Positions 27,382 through 36,507 are shown, numbered from the stretch's first letter. The stretch is DNA of 64,000 nt from VAZQ01 sp963702695 (GCA_963702695.1 CAVPDS010000005.1:88668-152667); one strand, 5' to 3'. The notes: generated by a model from the sequence alone, not told the origin. A program made the numbers and translations.

Positions 27382-28370
27382 CGCCGCTCCTCGCCGTCGA
27401 GAATCTTGGCGTTCAATTTCGCAGCCGGCTCGGCAGCGTTCGCGCCGTTGACGGAGTCGGTCTTTCGATCGCCGCGGGAGAAACGCTGGGCCTGGTTGGC
27501 GAATCCGGCTGCGGCAAGTCAACTCTCGGCAAAGCGATTGTCGGCTTGGCGGAGCTGACACAAGGCTCGGTCCGGCTCGGCGGCATCGAGATCAGCGGGC
27601 TCAGCCGGCGCGCCATGCGGCCCTATCGGCGGCGTGTGCAGATGATCTTCCAGGATCCCTACGGCTCGCTCAATCCGCGGCTGACGGTGGGTCGGATCAT
27701 TGCCGAGCCGCTGATCGTTCACGGTGTCGGCGATCCGCCATCCTTGCGCGAGCGAGTGGCGAAGCTGATGCAGCGGGTCGGACTTCATCCCGAAGCGGCC
27801 AACCGCTATCCGCACGAGTTCTCGGGCGGGCAGCGCCAGCGCGTCGGCATCGCGCGGGCGCTCGCGCTCAATCCGCAACTGATCATTTGCGATGAGCCGG
27901 TCTCCGCGTTGGATGTATCAGTTCAGGCGCAGGTGCTCAATCTGCTGATCGACCTGCAACGCGAGCTTGGACTGTCGTATCTCTTCATCTCGCATGATTT
28001 GTCGGTGGTGCAGCACATCGCGCAGCGCGTGCTGGTGATGTATCTCGGCAAGATCGTCGAGAGCGCGCCGCGCGAACTGATCTGGTCACGCCCGCTGCAC
28101 CCTTATACGCGTGGGCTGATCGCCGCGGTGCCGGTGCCGGACCCGAAGCTCGCCAAGCAAAATCAGCAAAGCTTGATCACGGGAGAAATTCCCTCGCCGG
28201 TGGCGCCGCCGTCCGGCTGTCGTTTTCGCACCCGTTGTCCGTTTGCGGTGCCATTGTGTGCCGAGCGCGAGCCGGAGTTGCGCGAGGTGGAAGCAGGGAG
28301 TTTCGTGGCCTGTCACTTCGTGACACGCGGTGAAGATGGACGGATTGCGGGGCCCTCCGCCTCTCTTTGA
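27378..28370 (+). CDS. ABC transporter ATP-binding protein, DppF type
   Basis: A GTG at 27378 overlaps the preceding stop by four bases (GTGA) and gives 330 residues. Walker A GESGCGKSTLG, signature FSGGQRQRVGIARALAL, Walker B LIICDEPVSALD, switch His in LFISHDLSVVQH and the C-terminal GCRFRTRCPFAVPLCAERE Cys cluster identify the second ATPase of a Dpp/Opp-type importer. It completes the transporter and ends the rightward gene run. Confidence 0.92.
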   Translation: MTPLLAVENLGVQFRSRLGSVRAVDGVGLSIAAGETLGLVGESGCGKSTLGKAIVGLAELTQGSVRLGGIEISGLSRRAMRPYRRRVQMIFQDPYGSLNPRLTVGRIIAEPLIVHGVGDPPSLRERVAKLMQRVGLHPEAANRYPHEFSGGQRQRVGIARALALNPQLIICDEPVSALDVSVQAQVLNLLIDLQRELGLSYLFISHDLSVVQHIAQRVLVMYLGKIVESAPRELIWSRPLHPYTRGLIAAVPVPDPKLAKQNQQSLITGEIPSPVAPPSGCRFRTRCPFAVPLCAEREPELREVEAGSFVACHFVTRGEDGRIAGPSASL

Positions 28371-28388
28371 TCGGTCGCATGATCTGAT

Positions 28389-28413
28389 CCGAAAAAAGTC
28401 TGCAACTTTTCGG
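28389..28413. terminator. Hairpin between convergent genes, possible bidirectional terminator
   Basis: CCGAAAAAAGT-CTGCA-ACTTTTCGG forms a stem-loop in the 52-base gap between the converging dppF-like and molybdoenzyme genes. The A/T-rich inner stem gives short U-runs on both strands, so it could end both transcripts. A similar GAAAAGT-CTGCA-ACTTTTC element is, from memory, common between genes in Bradyrhizobium. Confidence 0.5.
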
Positions 28414-28422
28414 GGTCTTGCT

Positions 28423-30729
28423 CTAAGCCTCCGCGATCTCCGGCAACCGATGTGCACTGACCGCCGGCGGCTCGCCGGCAAACTTGCGCACCTCGACCAA
28501 GGTGCTCATCGGGGAGGGGCCCTGGGCGAGGCGCGAGGTGCCTTGATCCGTGGTCAGAACATTCGGATTGCCGTGCTTTTCCAGCGCGCCAACCACGCCC
28601 GGCTCGACCGGATCGTACCAGGCGCCGACCGAGAGCTGCACGACGCCGGGCCGGATCGCGTCGGTGACCAGCGCGCCGGCGAGGCAGCGGCCGCGGGCGT
28701 TGAACAGTTCGACCACGTCGCCGGTGCGGATGTTGCGGCGCTCGGCATCCGCGGGATTGATCCGCAACGGCTCGCGTTCCGCGACCTTGCTCTCGCGGCT
28801 GACGCCAAAGCCGTCGAGCTGGCTGTGCAATCGCGTGCGCGGCTGGTTGGTGATCAGATGCAGCGGAAACTCAGCACTCCCGGCGGCAAGAAGCCATTCG
28901 CGCGGCTTGAGCCAGGTCGGGTGCGGCGGACAGTCGGGATAGCCGAAGCCTGCGATTGTTTCGCTGAAGATCTCGATCCGCCCGCTGCGGGTTCGCAGCG
29001 GATGCGCCTCGGGATCGCGGCGAAAGTCTTCGAACAGGATGAAATCGCGCGCGGGGACCGGCAATTCCACGTAGCCGTCCTCCCAGAACGTGTCGAAGGG
29101 CGGAAGGTTAAATCCGCTCGCGACGATGCTTTCGGAATAAGTGTCGTAGAGGTGGCGAACCCACGCCATCTCATCCCGGCCTTCGGCGAATTTTTCGCTG
29201 ACCCCGAGTCGATGTGCGAGCGCATTGAAAATATCGAAATCGTTACGCGCTTCGCCGACCGGCTCGACATGTTTTTGCATGGCGATGATGAAACGGTCGC
29301 GCGATGAAGCGCCGATATCGTTGCGTTCGAAGGACGTGGTGGCCGGCAGTACGATGTCGGCATGGCGCGCGCTCGCGGTCCAGAAAATCTCGTGCACGAT
29401 CACCGTCTCCGGCCGGCGGAAGGCCTCGATCAACCGGTTCAGGTCCTGGTGATGATGGAATGGATTGCCGCCGGCCCAGTACACGAGCTTGATGTCCGGG
29501 TAGGTGAGCTTGCTGCCGTTGAAGTCGATGGTCTCGCCCGGCGAGAGCAGCATGTCGGCAAAGCGCGCCACCGGAATCGCGAAATTGAGCGGATTTCGCC
29601 CCGCTGACATGCGGGCCGCGCCAAGCTCGGGCACCGGCACTCCCGGACCGTTGATCGAGCCATAGCCGAAGCCGAACCCGCCGCCGGGCAGTCCGATCTG
29701 ACCGAGCATGGCGGCGAGCACGATCAGCATCCAATAGGGCTGCTCGCCGTGATCGGCGCGCTGCAGCGACCAGCTCCCCGCCAGCATCGTGCGGCCGATC
29801 GCCATGCGCCGCGCCAGATTCACGATGTCGGCCTCGGGAATGCCCGTGATCGCCGCCGCCCAGGAGGCGCTCTTCGGCTGACCATCGGCCGCGCCGGTGA
29901 GGTACGGCACGAAACGCTCGAAACCGACGCAGCAACGCGCCAGGAAATCAGCATCATGCAGGCCGTTCGCGTAGATCGTATGCGCAAGGCCGAGCATCAG
30001 CGCAGTGTCGGAGTTGGGGCGCGGGGCGATCCACTCGGCATCGAGGAAATCGGTCAATGGCTCGCGCACCGGCGTCACCAGCACGAAGTGCGTGCCGCCG
30101 GCCTTCGCCTCGTGCAGCCAGGATTCGCTGCTGTGTTCGCCGCAGCCGCCCGAATTGATCTGCATGTTGGGAATGTTGGCGCCGCCGAACATCACCATCA
30201 GGTCGGTATGCTTGGCGATGTTGCGCCAAGTCGTCAGCGGGCCACCGATCGGCGCGTCGGTGCCGATGATGTGCGGCAGCAACACCAGCGCCGCGCCATA
30301 GCTGTAGTTGGTGACCTGATCGACGAAGCCGCCGAAGGCGCCGAGAAAGCGCCGAGCCTGCGTGCGGGCGTGATGAAAATTGCCGGCGCTCGACCAGCCG
30401 TAGGAGCCGCCAAAGATCGCCGAGTGGCCATAGGTATCGCGTACGCGTGCGAGCTCGCCGGCGACCAGATCGAGCGCCTCGTCCCACGCAACCGGCACGA
30501 AGGGATCGCGGCCGCGCCCCTGGTTGCCGTCGCGTCCGCGGCCTTCGAGCCAGCCCCTGCGGACCATTGGCTTCGCTACGCGATTAGCCGCGTAAAGCAA
30601 CTCGACCAGACCGCCGCGGATGTCCGAGGGATGCGGATCGCGAGCGAACGGCCGGGTGCCGACCACGCGCCCGCCGGCAACATCAACAGCGACCGTGCCC
30701 CAGTGCGTGCTGCTCAGGCGGTCCGCCAC
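28423..30729 (-). CDS. Molybdopterin oxidoreductase, biotin sulfoxide reductase (BisC/TorZ)-like
   Basis: The GTG at 30729, with AAGGAG eight bases upstream, gives 768 residues. The DMSO-reductase-family Mo ligand Ser is at about residue 114 in GGSYGWSSAGNFHHA. VYWAGGNPFHHHQDLNRL and the C-terminal molydop-binding segment (NPADAERRNIRTGDVVELFN) are also visible. There is no Tat signal and no N-terminal Fe-S cysteine motif, as in cytoplasmic BisC. Such enzymes reduce S- or N-oxides such as biotin sulfoxide or methionine sulfoxide. It is divergent from the SDR gene at 30819. Confidence 0.85.
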   Translation of the reverse strand: MADRLSSTHWGTVAVDVAGGRVVGTRPFARDPHPSDIRGGLVELLYAANRVAKPMVRRGWLEGRGRDGNQGRGRDPFVPVAWDEALDLVAGELARVRDTYGHSAIFGGSYGWSSAGNFHHARTQARRFLGAFGGFVDQVTNYSYGAALVLLPHIIGTDAPIGGPLTTWRNIAKHTDLMVMFGGANIPNMQINSGGCGEHSSESWLHEAKAGGTHFVLVTPVREPLTDFLDAEWIAPRPNSDTALMLGLAHTIYANGLHDADFLARCCVGFERFVPYLTGAADGQPKSASWAAAITGIPEADIVNLARRMAIGRTMLAGSWSLQRADHGEQPYWMLIVLAAMLGQIGLPGGGFGFGYGSINGPGVPVPELGAARMSAGRNPLNFAIPVARFADMLLSPGETIDFNGSKLTYPDIKLVYWAGGNPFHHHQDLNRLIEAFRRPETVIVHEIFWTASARHADIVLPATTSFERNDIGASSRDRFIIAMQKHVEPVGEARNDFDIFNALAHRLGVSEKFAEGRDEMAWVRHLYDTYSESIVASGFNLPPFDTFWEDGYVELPVPARDFILFEDFRRDPEAHPLRTRSGRIEIFSETIAGFGYPDCPPHPTWLKPREWLLAAGSAEFPLHLITNQPRTRLHSQLDGFGVSRESKVAEREPLRINPADAERRNIRTGDVVELFNARGRCLAGALVTDAIRPGVVQLSVGAWYDPVEPGVVGALEKHGNPNVLTTDQGTSRLAQGPSPMSTLVEVRKFAGEPPAVSAHRLPEIAEA

Positions 30730-30818
30730 TTTGTCGTCTCCTTGCCGGGATGGCGCTGGCGCCGCCGATGCTGGTTCGGCGGCGAGACCATGATATCATC
30801 GCGCGATCCTGCGTAAAT

Positions 30819-31619
30819 GTGACGATCAAGCAAAGCCCGGTGGACCTCGGAATTCGCGGCAAAAGGGCGCTCCTGAGCGGCGCCAGCAGAGGCCTCGGAC
30901 GGGCCTGCGCGTTCGCGCTCGCGCACGAAGGCGTCGACGTGACGATCGTGGCGCGTACGGCTGCGGTGCTGGAGCGCACCGGCGCCGAGATCGGGTCGGC
31001 AACCGGCGTCAAGGTGACGACCGTCGTCGGCGACATTACGACCAAGGCCGGCCGCGCTGCGGCGCTGGCCGCCTGCCCGGAGCCGGACATTCTCCTCAAC
31101 AATGCCGACGGGCCGATGCCGGGGGATTTTCGCGATTGGGGGCGCGAGCACTGGATCGCCGCGCTCGACGCGATGATGCTTGCGCCGATCGAGATGATCC
31201 GCCTGACCGTCGACGGCATGTTGCAGCGCGGCTTCGGCCGCATCATCAACATCGTCTCTCGGAGCGTGAAGATCCCGCAGCCTGAGCTTGGGCTTTCCAA
31301 CGGCGCACGATCGGGCCTGGTCGGATTTATCGGCGGGCTCGCGCGCCAGACCGTCACCCAGAATGTCACGATCAACAATCTTCTGCCCGGCATTTTCGAC
31401 AGCGACGCGCAGCGCGAGCACGTCCGCGCCATGCTGGTGCCGGGCGGCAAGACCTTCGATGAGGTGTGGCAGGCCCGCGCCGCGTCGAACCCGGCGAAGC
31501 GGTTCGGGCGTCCGCCGGAGCTCGGCGCCTATTGCGCCTTTCTGTGCTCGGAGCATGCCGGTTTCATCACCGGCCAAAACTTGCTGGTTGATGGGGGAAG
31601 CTATCCAGGGACATACTGA
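30819..31619 (+). CDS. SDR family oxidoreductase lacking the YxxxK motif
   Basis: GTG at 30819 is chosen (266 residues); GTG at 30840 is an alternative, and neither has a strong ribosome site. The Rossmann motif SGASRGLG and the C-terminal GFITGQNLLVDGGSYPG are standard SDR. The NNAG motif reads NNADGP, and the catalytic Tyr-Lys region reads LGLSNGARSGLVGF, so both Tyr and Lys appear replaced. This variant recurs in one SDR subgroup I remember from Bradyrhizobium and Burkholderia. The gene precedes a Bug-type binding protein by 24 bases and is likely co-transcribed with it. Confidence 0.82.
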   Translation: MTIKQSPVDLGIRGKRALLSGASRGLGRACAFALAHEGVDVTIVARTAAVLERTGAEIGSATGVKVTTVVGDITTKAGRAAALAACPEPDILLNNADGPMPGDFRDWGREHWIAALDAMMLAPIEMIRLTVDGMLQRGFGRIINIVSRSVKIPQPELGLSNGARSGLVGFIGGLARQTVTQNVTINNLLPGIFDSDAQREHVRAMLVPGGKTFDEVWQARAASNPAKRFGRPPELGAYCAFLCSEHAGFITGQNLLVDGGSYPGTY

Positions 31620-31643
31620 GACCTGAGAGCGAAAGGATTGAAC

Positions 31644-32627
31644 ATGCGACGCGTTTGTTCTTTGGCGCTCGGACTGGCGCTGCCGATCGCGCTGTTCGCG
31701 CTGTCCGCGCCGGTCATGGCGCAGAGTTATCCAGCCCACACCGTCACGGTCGTCGTGCCCTATCCGCCGGGAGGGTCGGTCGATGGTGTCGCGCGGATCC
31801 TGGTGCAGAAGCTCAACGAGTCGTCCGGCCGCAACACCTTCATCGTCGAGAATCGCCCGCAAGGCGCATCGGGCATCGTCGGCGCGAACACCGTCGCCCG
31901 GGCGGCGCCTGATGGATACACGCTGATGCTGTCCGCGTCAGTGCATGTCATCACGCCATTCCTCTACAAAAATATTCCCTACGACGTCGTGAAGGACTTC
32001 ACACCGATTTCGCTGGTCGCCGATGGTCCCCTGATCGTCAGCACTACGCCGAGCGTGCCGGCGAACAATCTGAAGGATTTTTTCGAGCTCGTCCGCAAGG
32101 AACCCGCGAAGTATACGTTCGCAACGACGAGCTTCGGCTCCGCCAGCCACTTGGCGATCGAACTGCTCAAGCGCGACGCCAAGGTCGACACGCTCGTGAT
32201 TCCCTACAAGGGCACGGGGCCTGCGCTCAACGATCTCATGGGCGGACAGATCCAGTTGCTGGCGGACGCGATGCTGTCGTCGCTGCCGCTGGTCCAGGGC
32301 GGCAAGATCAAGGCGCTCGGCATCACGAGCCTCAAGCGCGTCGCCGCTGCGCCTGAGATACCGACCGTGCAGGAATCCGGGATGCAGGGTTTTGAGTTCG
32401 TGTCCTGGTATGGATTGTGGGGCCCGAAAGACCTTCCGCCCGAGATCACCGCCAAGTTGGCGCAGGAGACCGCGAAGATACTGGCGCAACCGGAGGTGAA
32501 GCAACGCTTCAACGTGCTCGGCTTCGAGCCGATCGGATCCAATCCGGGCGATTTCGCCAAATACATCGATACCGAGATGACGAAATACGCAAAGATCATC
32601 AAGGATGCGAATATCAAGACCGAGTGA
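31644..32627 (+). CDS. Bug/TctC family tripartite tricarboxylate transporter binding protein
   Basis: The ATG at 31644 follows GAAAGGA and gives 327 residues. The signal peptide (LALPIALFALSAPVMA) precedes QSYPAHTVTVVVPYPPGGSVD, the most typical Bug-family opening. FIVENRPQGASGIVGANTVA and APEIPTVQESGMQGFEF are further signatures. It is closer to the Bordetella-type Bug proteins than the two others in this window. It probably captures a carboxylate for the catabolic genes nearby; no membrane partner is present. Confidence 0.9.
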   Translation: MRRVCSLALGLALPIALFALSAPVMAQSYPAHTVTVVVPYPPGGSVDGVARILVQKLNESSGRNTFIVENRPQGASGIVGANTVARAAPDGYTLMLSASVHVITPFLYKNIPYDVVKDFTPISLVADGPLIVSTTPSVPANNLKDFFELVRKEPAKYTFATTSFGSASHLAIELLKRDAKVDTLVIPYKGTGPALNDLMGGQIQLLADAMLSSLPLVQGGKIKALGITSLKRVAAAPEIPTVQESGMQGFEFVSWYGLWGPKDLPPEITAKLAQETAKILAQPEVKQRFNVLGFEPIGSNPGDFAKYIDTEMTKYAKIIKDANIKTE

Positions 32628-32638
32628 TGACAATCTAC

Positions 32639-32727
32639 GCTCATTCCCACGCAAGCGGGAATCCAGGGCGACCGCTATCGACCGCGGAGCTTGTGGCGCC
32701 GGGATTCCCGCTTTCGTGGGGATGAGC
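32639..32727. repeat. Inverted repeat between convergent genes
   Basis: Arms GCTCATTCCCACGCAAGCGG.. (32639-32664) and ..CCGCTTTCGTGGGGATGAGC (32702-32727) are near-perfect complements separated by about 37 bases. It lies between the converging tctC-like and AMP-ligase genes. It is another extragenic palindrome of the kind at 40963-41074. Confidence 0.7.
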
Positions 32728-32762
32728 AGAGAACCAAGCGATCTCACATGACGGGTGCCGGT

Positions 32763-34286
32763 TCAAGTCGCTTCTGCAATCAACTGGGCGCGCAGCACCT
32801 TGCCATAGTGCGAGCGCGGCAGGCTCGCCGCGAAGCGGATCGAACGCGGCTTCTTGTAGGCGGCGAGGTGGGCCCGGCAGTGCTCCACGAGCTCATGCTC
32901 GGAGGCGCTCAGGCCGGGGCGAAGCACGACGAAGGCCGTGACGGCCTCGCCCCATTCGAGGTCGGGCAAGCCGATCACCGCGACCTCGGCGACCGCGGGA
33001 TGCGCGGCGAGCACGTCCTCGACTTCCTTCGGAATGACGCTGCTGCTGCCGGAGCGGATCACGTCTTTCAGGCGGCCGACGATGGTGAGGTTGCCGGCGG
33101 CGTCGAATTGTCCGATGTCGCCGGTGTGCAGCCATCCGTCGCGCAGCGCCTCGTTCGTTGCCGCCTCGTCCCGCCAATAGCCGGCCATGACGTTGTCGCC
33201 GCGGATCAATACCTCGCCGGCTTGCATCGGCGTGGGCATGGCGCTCTCATTTGATGGCGCGATCCGGACCTCATAGCCAAACAGTTCGCGGCCGACCAAT
33301 TCCATCAGTTGCCCGCCCTGGCGCGTGCACGATTCGAAACTGCGCGGCGGCAGATAGCAGGTGACCGGGGCTTCCGTCAGTCCATAGAGCACGCCGATCT
33401 TTGGCCCGATCAGCTTCAAGGCGCGCTCGAAGACGGGGGGCGGAAGCCGCGAGCCTCCGACATGGATGGCCTCCAAGGTCCGCAACTGATCGTCGCAGCC
33501 CGCCACATGATCGAGCCAGCGCACGAGCTGCGTCGGGACCAGCGACGTTCGCGTGATGGCGCTCCGCGCGATACGCGCGGCGAGGTGTTCGGGATCGAAG
33601 CGGTCGCCGAGAACGACCGTCGCGCCGGCGAACAGATGCGACATCAAAATGACCTGCGCGATCGGCCACAGCGGCCGCACGTTGAGGAATCGGGCATCGG
33701 GCCCGATCTCGAACGCGTGCATCGTATGCTGCGCGACCGCGACGAGATTGCGATGGCGCAGCATCGTCGCTTTCGGCGCGCCGGTTGTGCCGCCACTGAA
33801 ATTGAGCGTCGCGAGATCCTCGCCGTCGCCATCAGGGAGCGCCTGTTCGGAAGCGCTTTCGAGCAGCGTCTCATAGTTGAGGCCGCCGCTCGAACCGACG
33901 GTGATGACGAATTCCAGGTCCGCAGCGTCCTGCGCCAATCTCTCCGTTATTTGCGCAAACGACGAATGCGTGACCAGCGCCCGCGCGCCCGCGTGTTGCA
34001 GGAGCGCGATCAGTTCCCGGCGCGTGACGCGCGGATCGAGCGGCACGCGCACGAAGCCTGCCGCCATCGTCCCATAATCCGCTTCCAGGTATTCGCGGAT
34101 GTCGGGAATGAGCAGCGCGACCCGATCGCCCCGGCGCAAGCCGAGCCCGCGCAACGCATTCCCGAAGCGCGTCAGCCGGGAATGGAACTGCCGGAACGTC
34201 CAAGCGCCGCTGGCGTCGATGATCGCGGTGCGGTCGGCATGCCACATCGCCAGCCGCTGCCATGTCGCGCCGATGTGCATCTTCAC
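32763..34286 (-). CDS. AMP-dependent acyl-CoA synthetase/ligase
   Basis: The 507-residue protein is an ANL-superfamily ligase. The P-loop reads LNFSGGTTGAPKATM at about residue 160, the aromatic motif YGLTEAP follows near 310, GWLHTGDIGQFD and GRLKDVIRSGS mark the hinge, and the C-terminal catalytic Lys is in RSHYGKVLRAQL. It should activate a carboxylate with ATP and CoA in the cytoplasm. Its ATG overlaps the stop of the upstream alcohol dehydrogenase gene by four bases. Together with the enoyl-CoA hydratase gene, these form a three-gene leftward operon. Confidence 0.9.
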   Translation of the reverse strand: MKMHIGATWQRLAMWHADRTAIIDASGAWTFRQFHSRLTRFGNALRGLGLRRGDRVALLIPDIREYLEADYGTMAAGFVRVPLDPRVTRRELIALLQHAGARALVTHSSFAQITERLAQDAADLEFVITVGSSGGLNYETLLESASEQALPDGDGEDLATLNFSGGTTGAPKATMLRHRNLVAVAQHTMHAFEIGPDARFLNVRPLWPIAQVILMSHLFAGATVVLGDRFDPEHLAARIARSAITRTSLVPTQLVRWLDHVAGCDDQLRTLEAIHVGGSRLPPPVFERALKLIGPKIGVLYGLTEAPVTCYLPPRSFESCTRQGGQLMELVGRELFGYEVRIAPSNESAMPTPMQAGEVLIRGDNVMAGYWRDEAATNEALRDGWLHTGDIGQFDAAGNLTIVGRLKDVIRSGSSSVIPKEVEDVLAAHPAVAEVAVIGLPDLEWGEAVTAFVVLRPGLSASEHELVEHCRAHLAAYKKPRSIRFAASLPRSHYGKVLRAQLIAEAT

Positions 34287-35320
34287 CAGCCGTTGAGCAC
34301 GACGCGGCCGACGACGCGGCGCTCTTCCATCATGGCATGGCCTTCCGACACCCGCGGAAACGGAAGGACACAGCCGATGAACGGCTTGACCGCCGCGGTG
34401 GCAAGCAGATGAAGCGCCGTGTGCACGTCCTTGTAGGTGGCGTTGCCGGAACCGCAGATCCGCAGGCGCCGCATGATCACCAGGCCGGGGTCGATCTCCA
34501 CGCGCTGCGCGCCGATATTGCCGAGTACGACGACAGTCGCATGCGGTGCGGTCGAGCGCAGGCTTTCCCCGAAGGTCCCGGTGACCACGTTCTCGAGCAC
34601 CGCATCGACGCCCAGCTTGCCGGTGAGCCGCCAGACTTCGCTGCTGAATTTCAGATCCGGACTGACGATGACTTCGTCCGCCCCAGCCTGTCGGACTACG
34701 GCGGCCTTATCCTGCGAACTGGTAACGGCGATCACCTGCGCGCGCACGCTCTTTACCACCTGGATCTGATGCAGGCCGAGACCGCCGCCCGCGCCGGTGA
34801 TCAGCACGATGTGCCCAGGCTCGACCTGGGCGACGCCGAGCGCGGCACGCACGCTGGTCCCGATCGGGCAGACCGCGAGCGCCGCCGCGTTGAAGTCCAC
34901 CGCGTCAGGAATCCGGATCGCGTTGCGGGCCGGCACGCAGGTGAACTCCGCGTAGCCTCCGCCGCCGCTTTCGCCGAGGACGCGGCTGTTCCGGCACAGG
35001 TCCTGCCGCCCGCCGAGACAATGCCGGCAGAGGCCGCAGAACAGGCGCTGGTAGATGACGACGCGCTCTCCCACGCGTGCGGCAGCGACGTTTGCGCCGG
35101 CTGCGACGATCTCGCCGGCGATCTCGTGACCCAGAATGCGGCCGGGCTTGCCGCCGGGGATCTTTCCGCCGCGCGAGAGCACATCGTGGTAGCAAACCCC
35201 GGCTGCCCGGATGTGGACCAGGACGTCGTCAATCCCGGGCTCCGGCCGCGTGGCGGCGGATTCTTGCAGCACCGCCGGTGCGCCGAATTCCCGGAATGTA
35301 ACCGCTCTCATTTCTGTCAT
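34283..35320 (-). CDS. Zinc-dependent alcohol dehydrogenase (MDR family)
   Basis: The 345-residue protein has the catalytic-zinc Cys in AAGVCYHDVLSRGG, the GHEIAGEIVAAG motif, and a structural-zinc set of four Cys in CGLCRHCLGGRQDLC. The nucleotide-binding motif reads GAGGGLGLHQIQ. These mark a medium-chain NAD(P)-dependent alcohol dehydrogenase or quinone-reductase relative. It lies 16 bases downstream of the enoyl-CoA hydratase gene and is coupled to the ligase gene. Confidence 0.9.
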   Translation of the reverse strand: MTEMRAVTFREFGAPAVLQESAATRPEPGIDDVLVHIRAAGVCYHDVLSRGGKIPGGKPGRILGHEIAGEIVAAGANVAAARVGERVVIYQRLFCGLCRHCLGGRQDLCRNSRVLGESGGGGYAEFTCVPARNAIRIPDAVDFNAAALAVCPIGTSVRAALGVAQVEPGHIVLITGAGGGLGLHQIQVVKSVRAQVIAVTSSQDKAAVVRQAGADEVIVSPDLKFSSEVWRLTGKLGVDAVLENVVTGTFGESLRSTAPHATVVVLGNIGAQRVEIDPGLVIMRRLRICGSGNATYKDVHTALHLLATAAVKPFIGCVLPFPRVSEGHAMMEERRVVGRVVLNGW

Positions 35321-35335
35321 GACATTGCGCGCCGC

Positions 35336-36073
35336 TCAGCTCCGCGACGCGAACGTGGCCGCGCCCTGCTTATAGTCGTCCTTCGACTCGACCAGCGCGC
35401 GAACCGCCTCGATTTCCGACCGCATGCCCTCGACCGGGCCGCGCGAGAACATCGCCAGCCGCTTGGTCGCCTGCACGGCGAGGGGCGAATACCCTGCAAT
35501 GGTGGCCGCCCAGGTTTTCGCCTCAGCCTGCACATCGTCGACCACGGCGTTGATGAGGCCGATGCGCAGCGCGTCGTCCGCCGTGATATTGCGCGCAAGC
35601 AGCAACATCTCAAACGCGCTTGCGCTCGGAATGACCTGCGGCAGCCGCACGGCGCTGACGGCCGAGATCATCCCATGTTTCACTTCGGGATAGCCAAGCA
35701 TGGTGTTCCGGGCGGCAAGGCGCAGATCGCAGTGCAGCGCGAGCGTCATTCCCATGCCGACGCAATAGCCATGCAGCGCGGCGATCACCGGCTTGAACAG
35801 GGGGATGCCCACGCCCGGGAGGGCGCGCAGCAGGGTGTCCGTCGAGACCATGCGCCCGGTACGGTTGATCTCCTTGATGTCGGAGCCGGCGCAGAACGCC
35901 TTGTCACCTGCTCCGGTGAGCACGGCGACCCGCAGGTCGTCGTCGTCCGCGATCTCCTGCCAGATCGCCGCCAAGCGCTCCTTGGCGGGCACATCCAAGG
36001 CGTTGAGCACCTGCGGCCGATCGATGGTCACGAGCGCAACCCCGTTCGCCTGCTTCTCCAGAAGGACCGACAT
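35336..36073 (-). CDS. Enoyl-CoA hydratase/isomerase family protein
   Basis: The 245-residue crotonase-fold protein has the oxyanion-hole motif FCAGSDIKEI, the GYCVGMGMTLALHCDLRLAAR helix and LGYPEVKHGM. The usual first catalytic Glu after the glycine-rich helix appears to be Thr (GMGMTLAL), while the Glu in GYPEVKHG is kept, so it may be an isomerase or other crotonase rather than a hydratase. It is the first gene of the leftward operon with the alcohol dehydrogenase and AMP-ligase, and its promoter should lie between it and the tRNA. Confidence 0.87.
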   Translation of the reverse strand: MSVLLEKQANGVALVTIDRPQVLNALDVPAKERLAAIWQEIADDDDLRVAVLTGAGDKAFCAGSDIKEINRTGRMVSTDTLLRALPGVGIPLFKPVIAALHGYCVGMGMTLALHCDLRLAARNTMLGYPEVKHGMISAVSAVRLPQVIPSASAFEMLLLARNITADDALRIGLINAVVDDVQAEAKTWAATIAGYSPLAVQATKRLAMFSRGPVEGMRSEIEAVRALVESKDDYKQGAATFASRS

Positions 36074-36203
36074 CTCTTCTCTTGTTCTTTATGCGTACAT
36101 ATTTCCAGGCTCGCGGTACCTTAGCAAAATTCGCAACGATTGCTGCCCAGCCCGCAACATTGTATGGGACGCTCCGCGCCGGCTGGCGCCGCCCCCTGGC
36201 GTC

Positions 36204-36279
36204 GGGCCCGTAGCTCAATGGTTAGAGCCGGCCGCTCATAACGGTCTGGTTGGAGGTTCGAATCCTCCCGGGCCCACCA
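36204..36279 (+). tRNA. tRNA with anticodon CAT, probably tRNA-Ile2 (lysidine type)
   Basis: A full cloverleaf folds: acceptor GGGCCCG/CGGGCCC, D-arm GCTC..GAGC, anticodon stem GGCCG/CGGTC with loop CTCATAA, and T-arm GGAGG-TTCGAAT-CCTCC, with encoded CCA at 36277-36279. The anticodon is CAT. C4-G69 and C5-G68 pairs in the acceptor stem, together with a short D-loop like E. coli ileX, point to tRNA-Ile2, the TilS (lysidine) substrate, rather than elongator Met. The G1-C72 pair excludes initiator tRNA. It sits at the border between intact catabolic DNA and the decayed accessory region. Confidence 0.95.
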
Positions 36280-36507
36280 ACAAATAAAATCAATGACTTA
36301 GTTGGCCTTTTGGTGGCAGTGGCGACAGATATTTGGCGACAGTCCCTCGCCGGACCATCGCATTAGCGGACGTTCGCAGAACTGCTCGGGCTTGCTTTTT
36401 TGTCGATCTTCGTCACGGAAGTTTGCGCTTTTGGGGCCCTACCGCATGGGGGGACTGGGAGTAGCATTTGGTCGCCTCTAGGGAATTCACGACAGTTCTT
36501 CGCTCTG

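Noticed and set aside
34262..36124. 620-codon plus-strand frame
   Set aside because: Antisense shadow of the alcohol dehydrogenase and enoyl-CoA hydratase genes.
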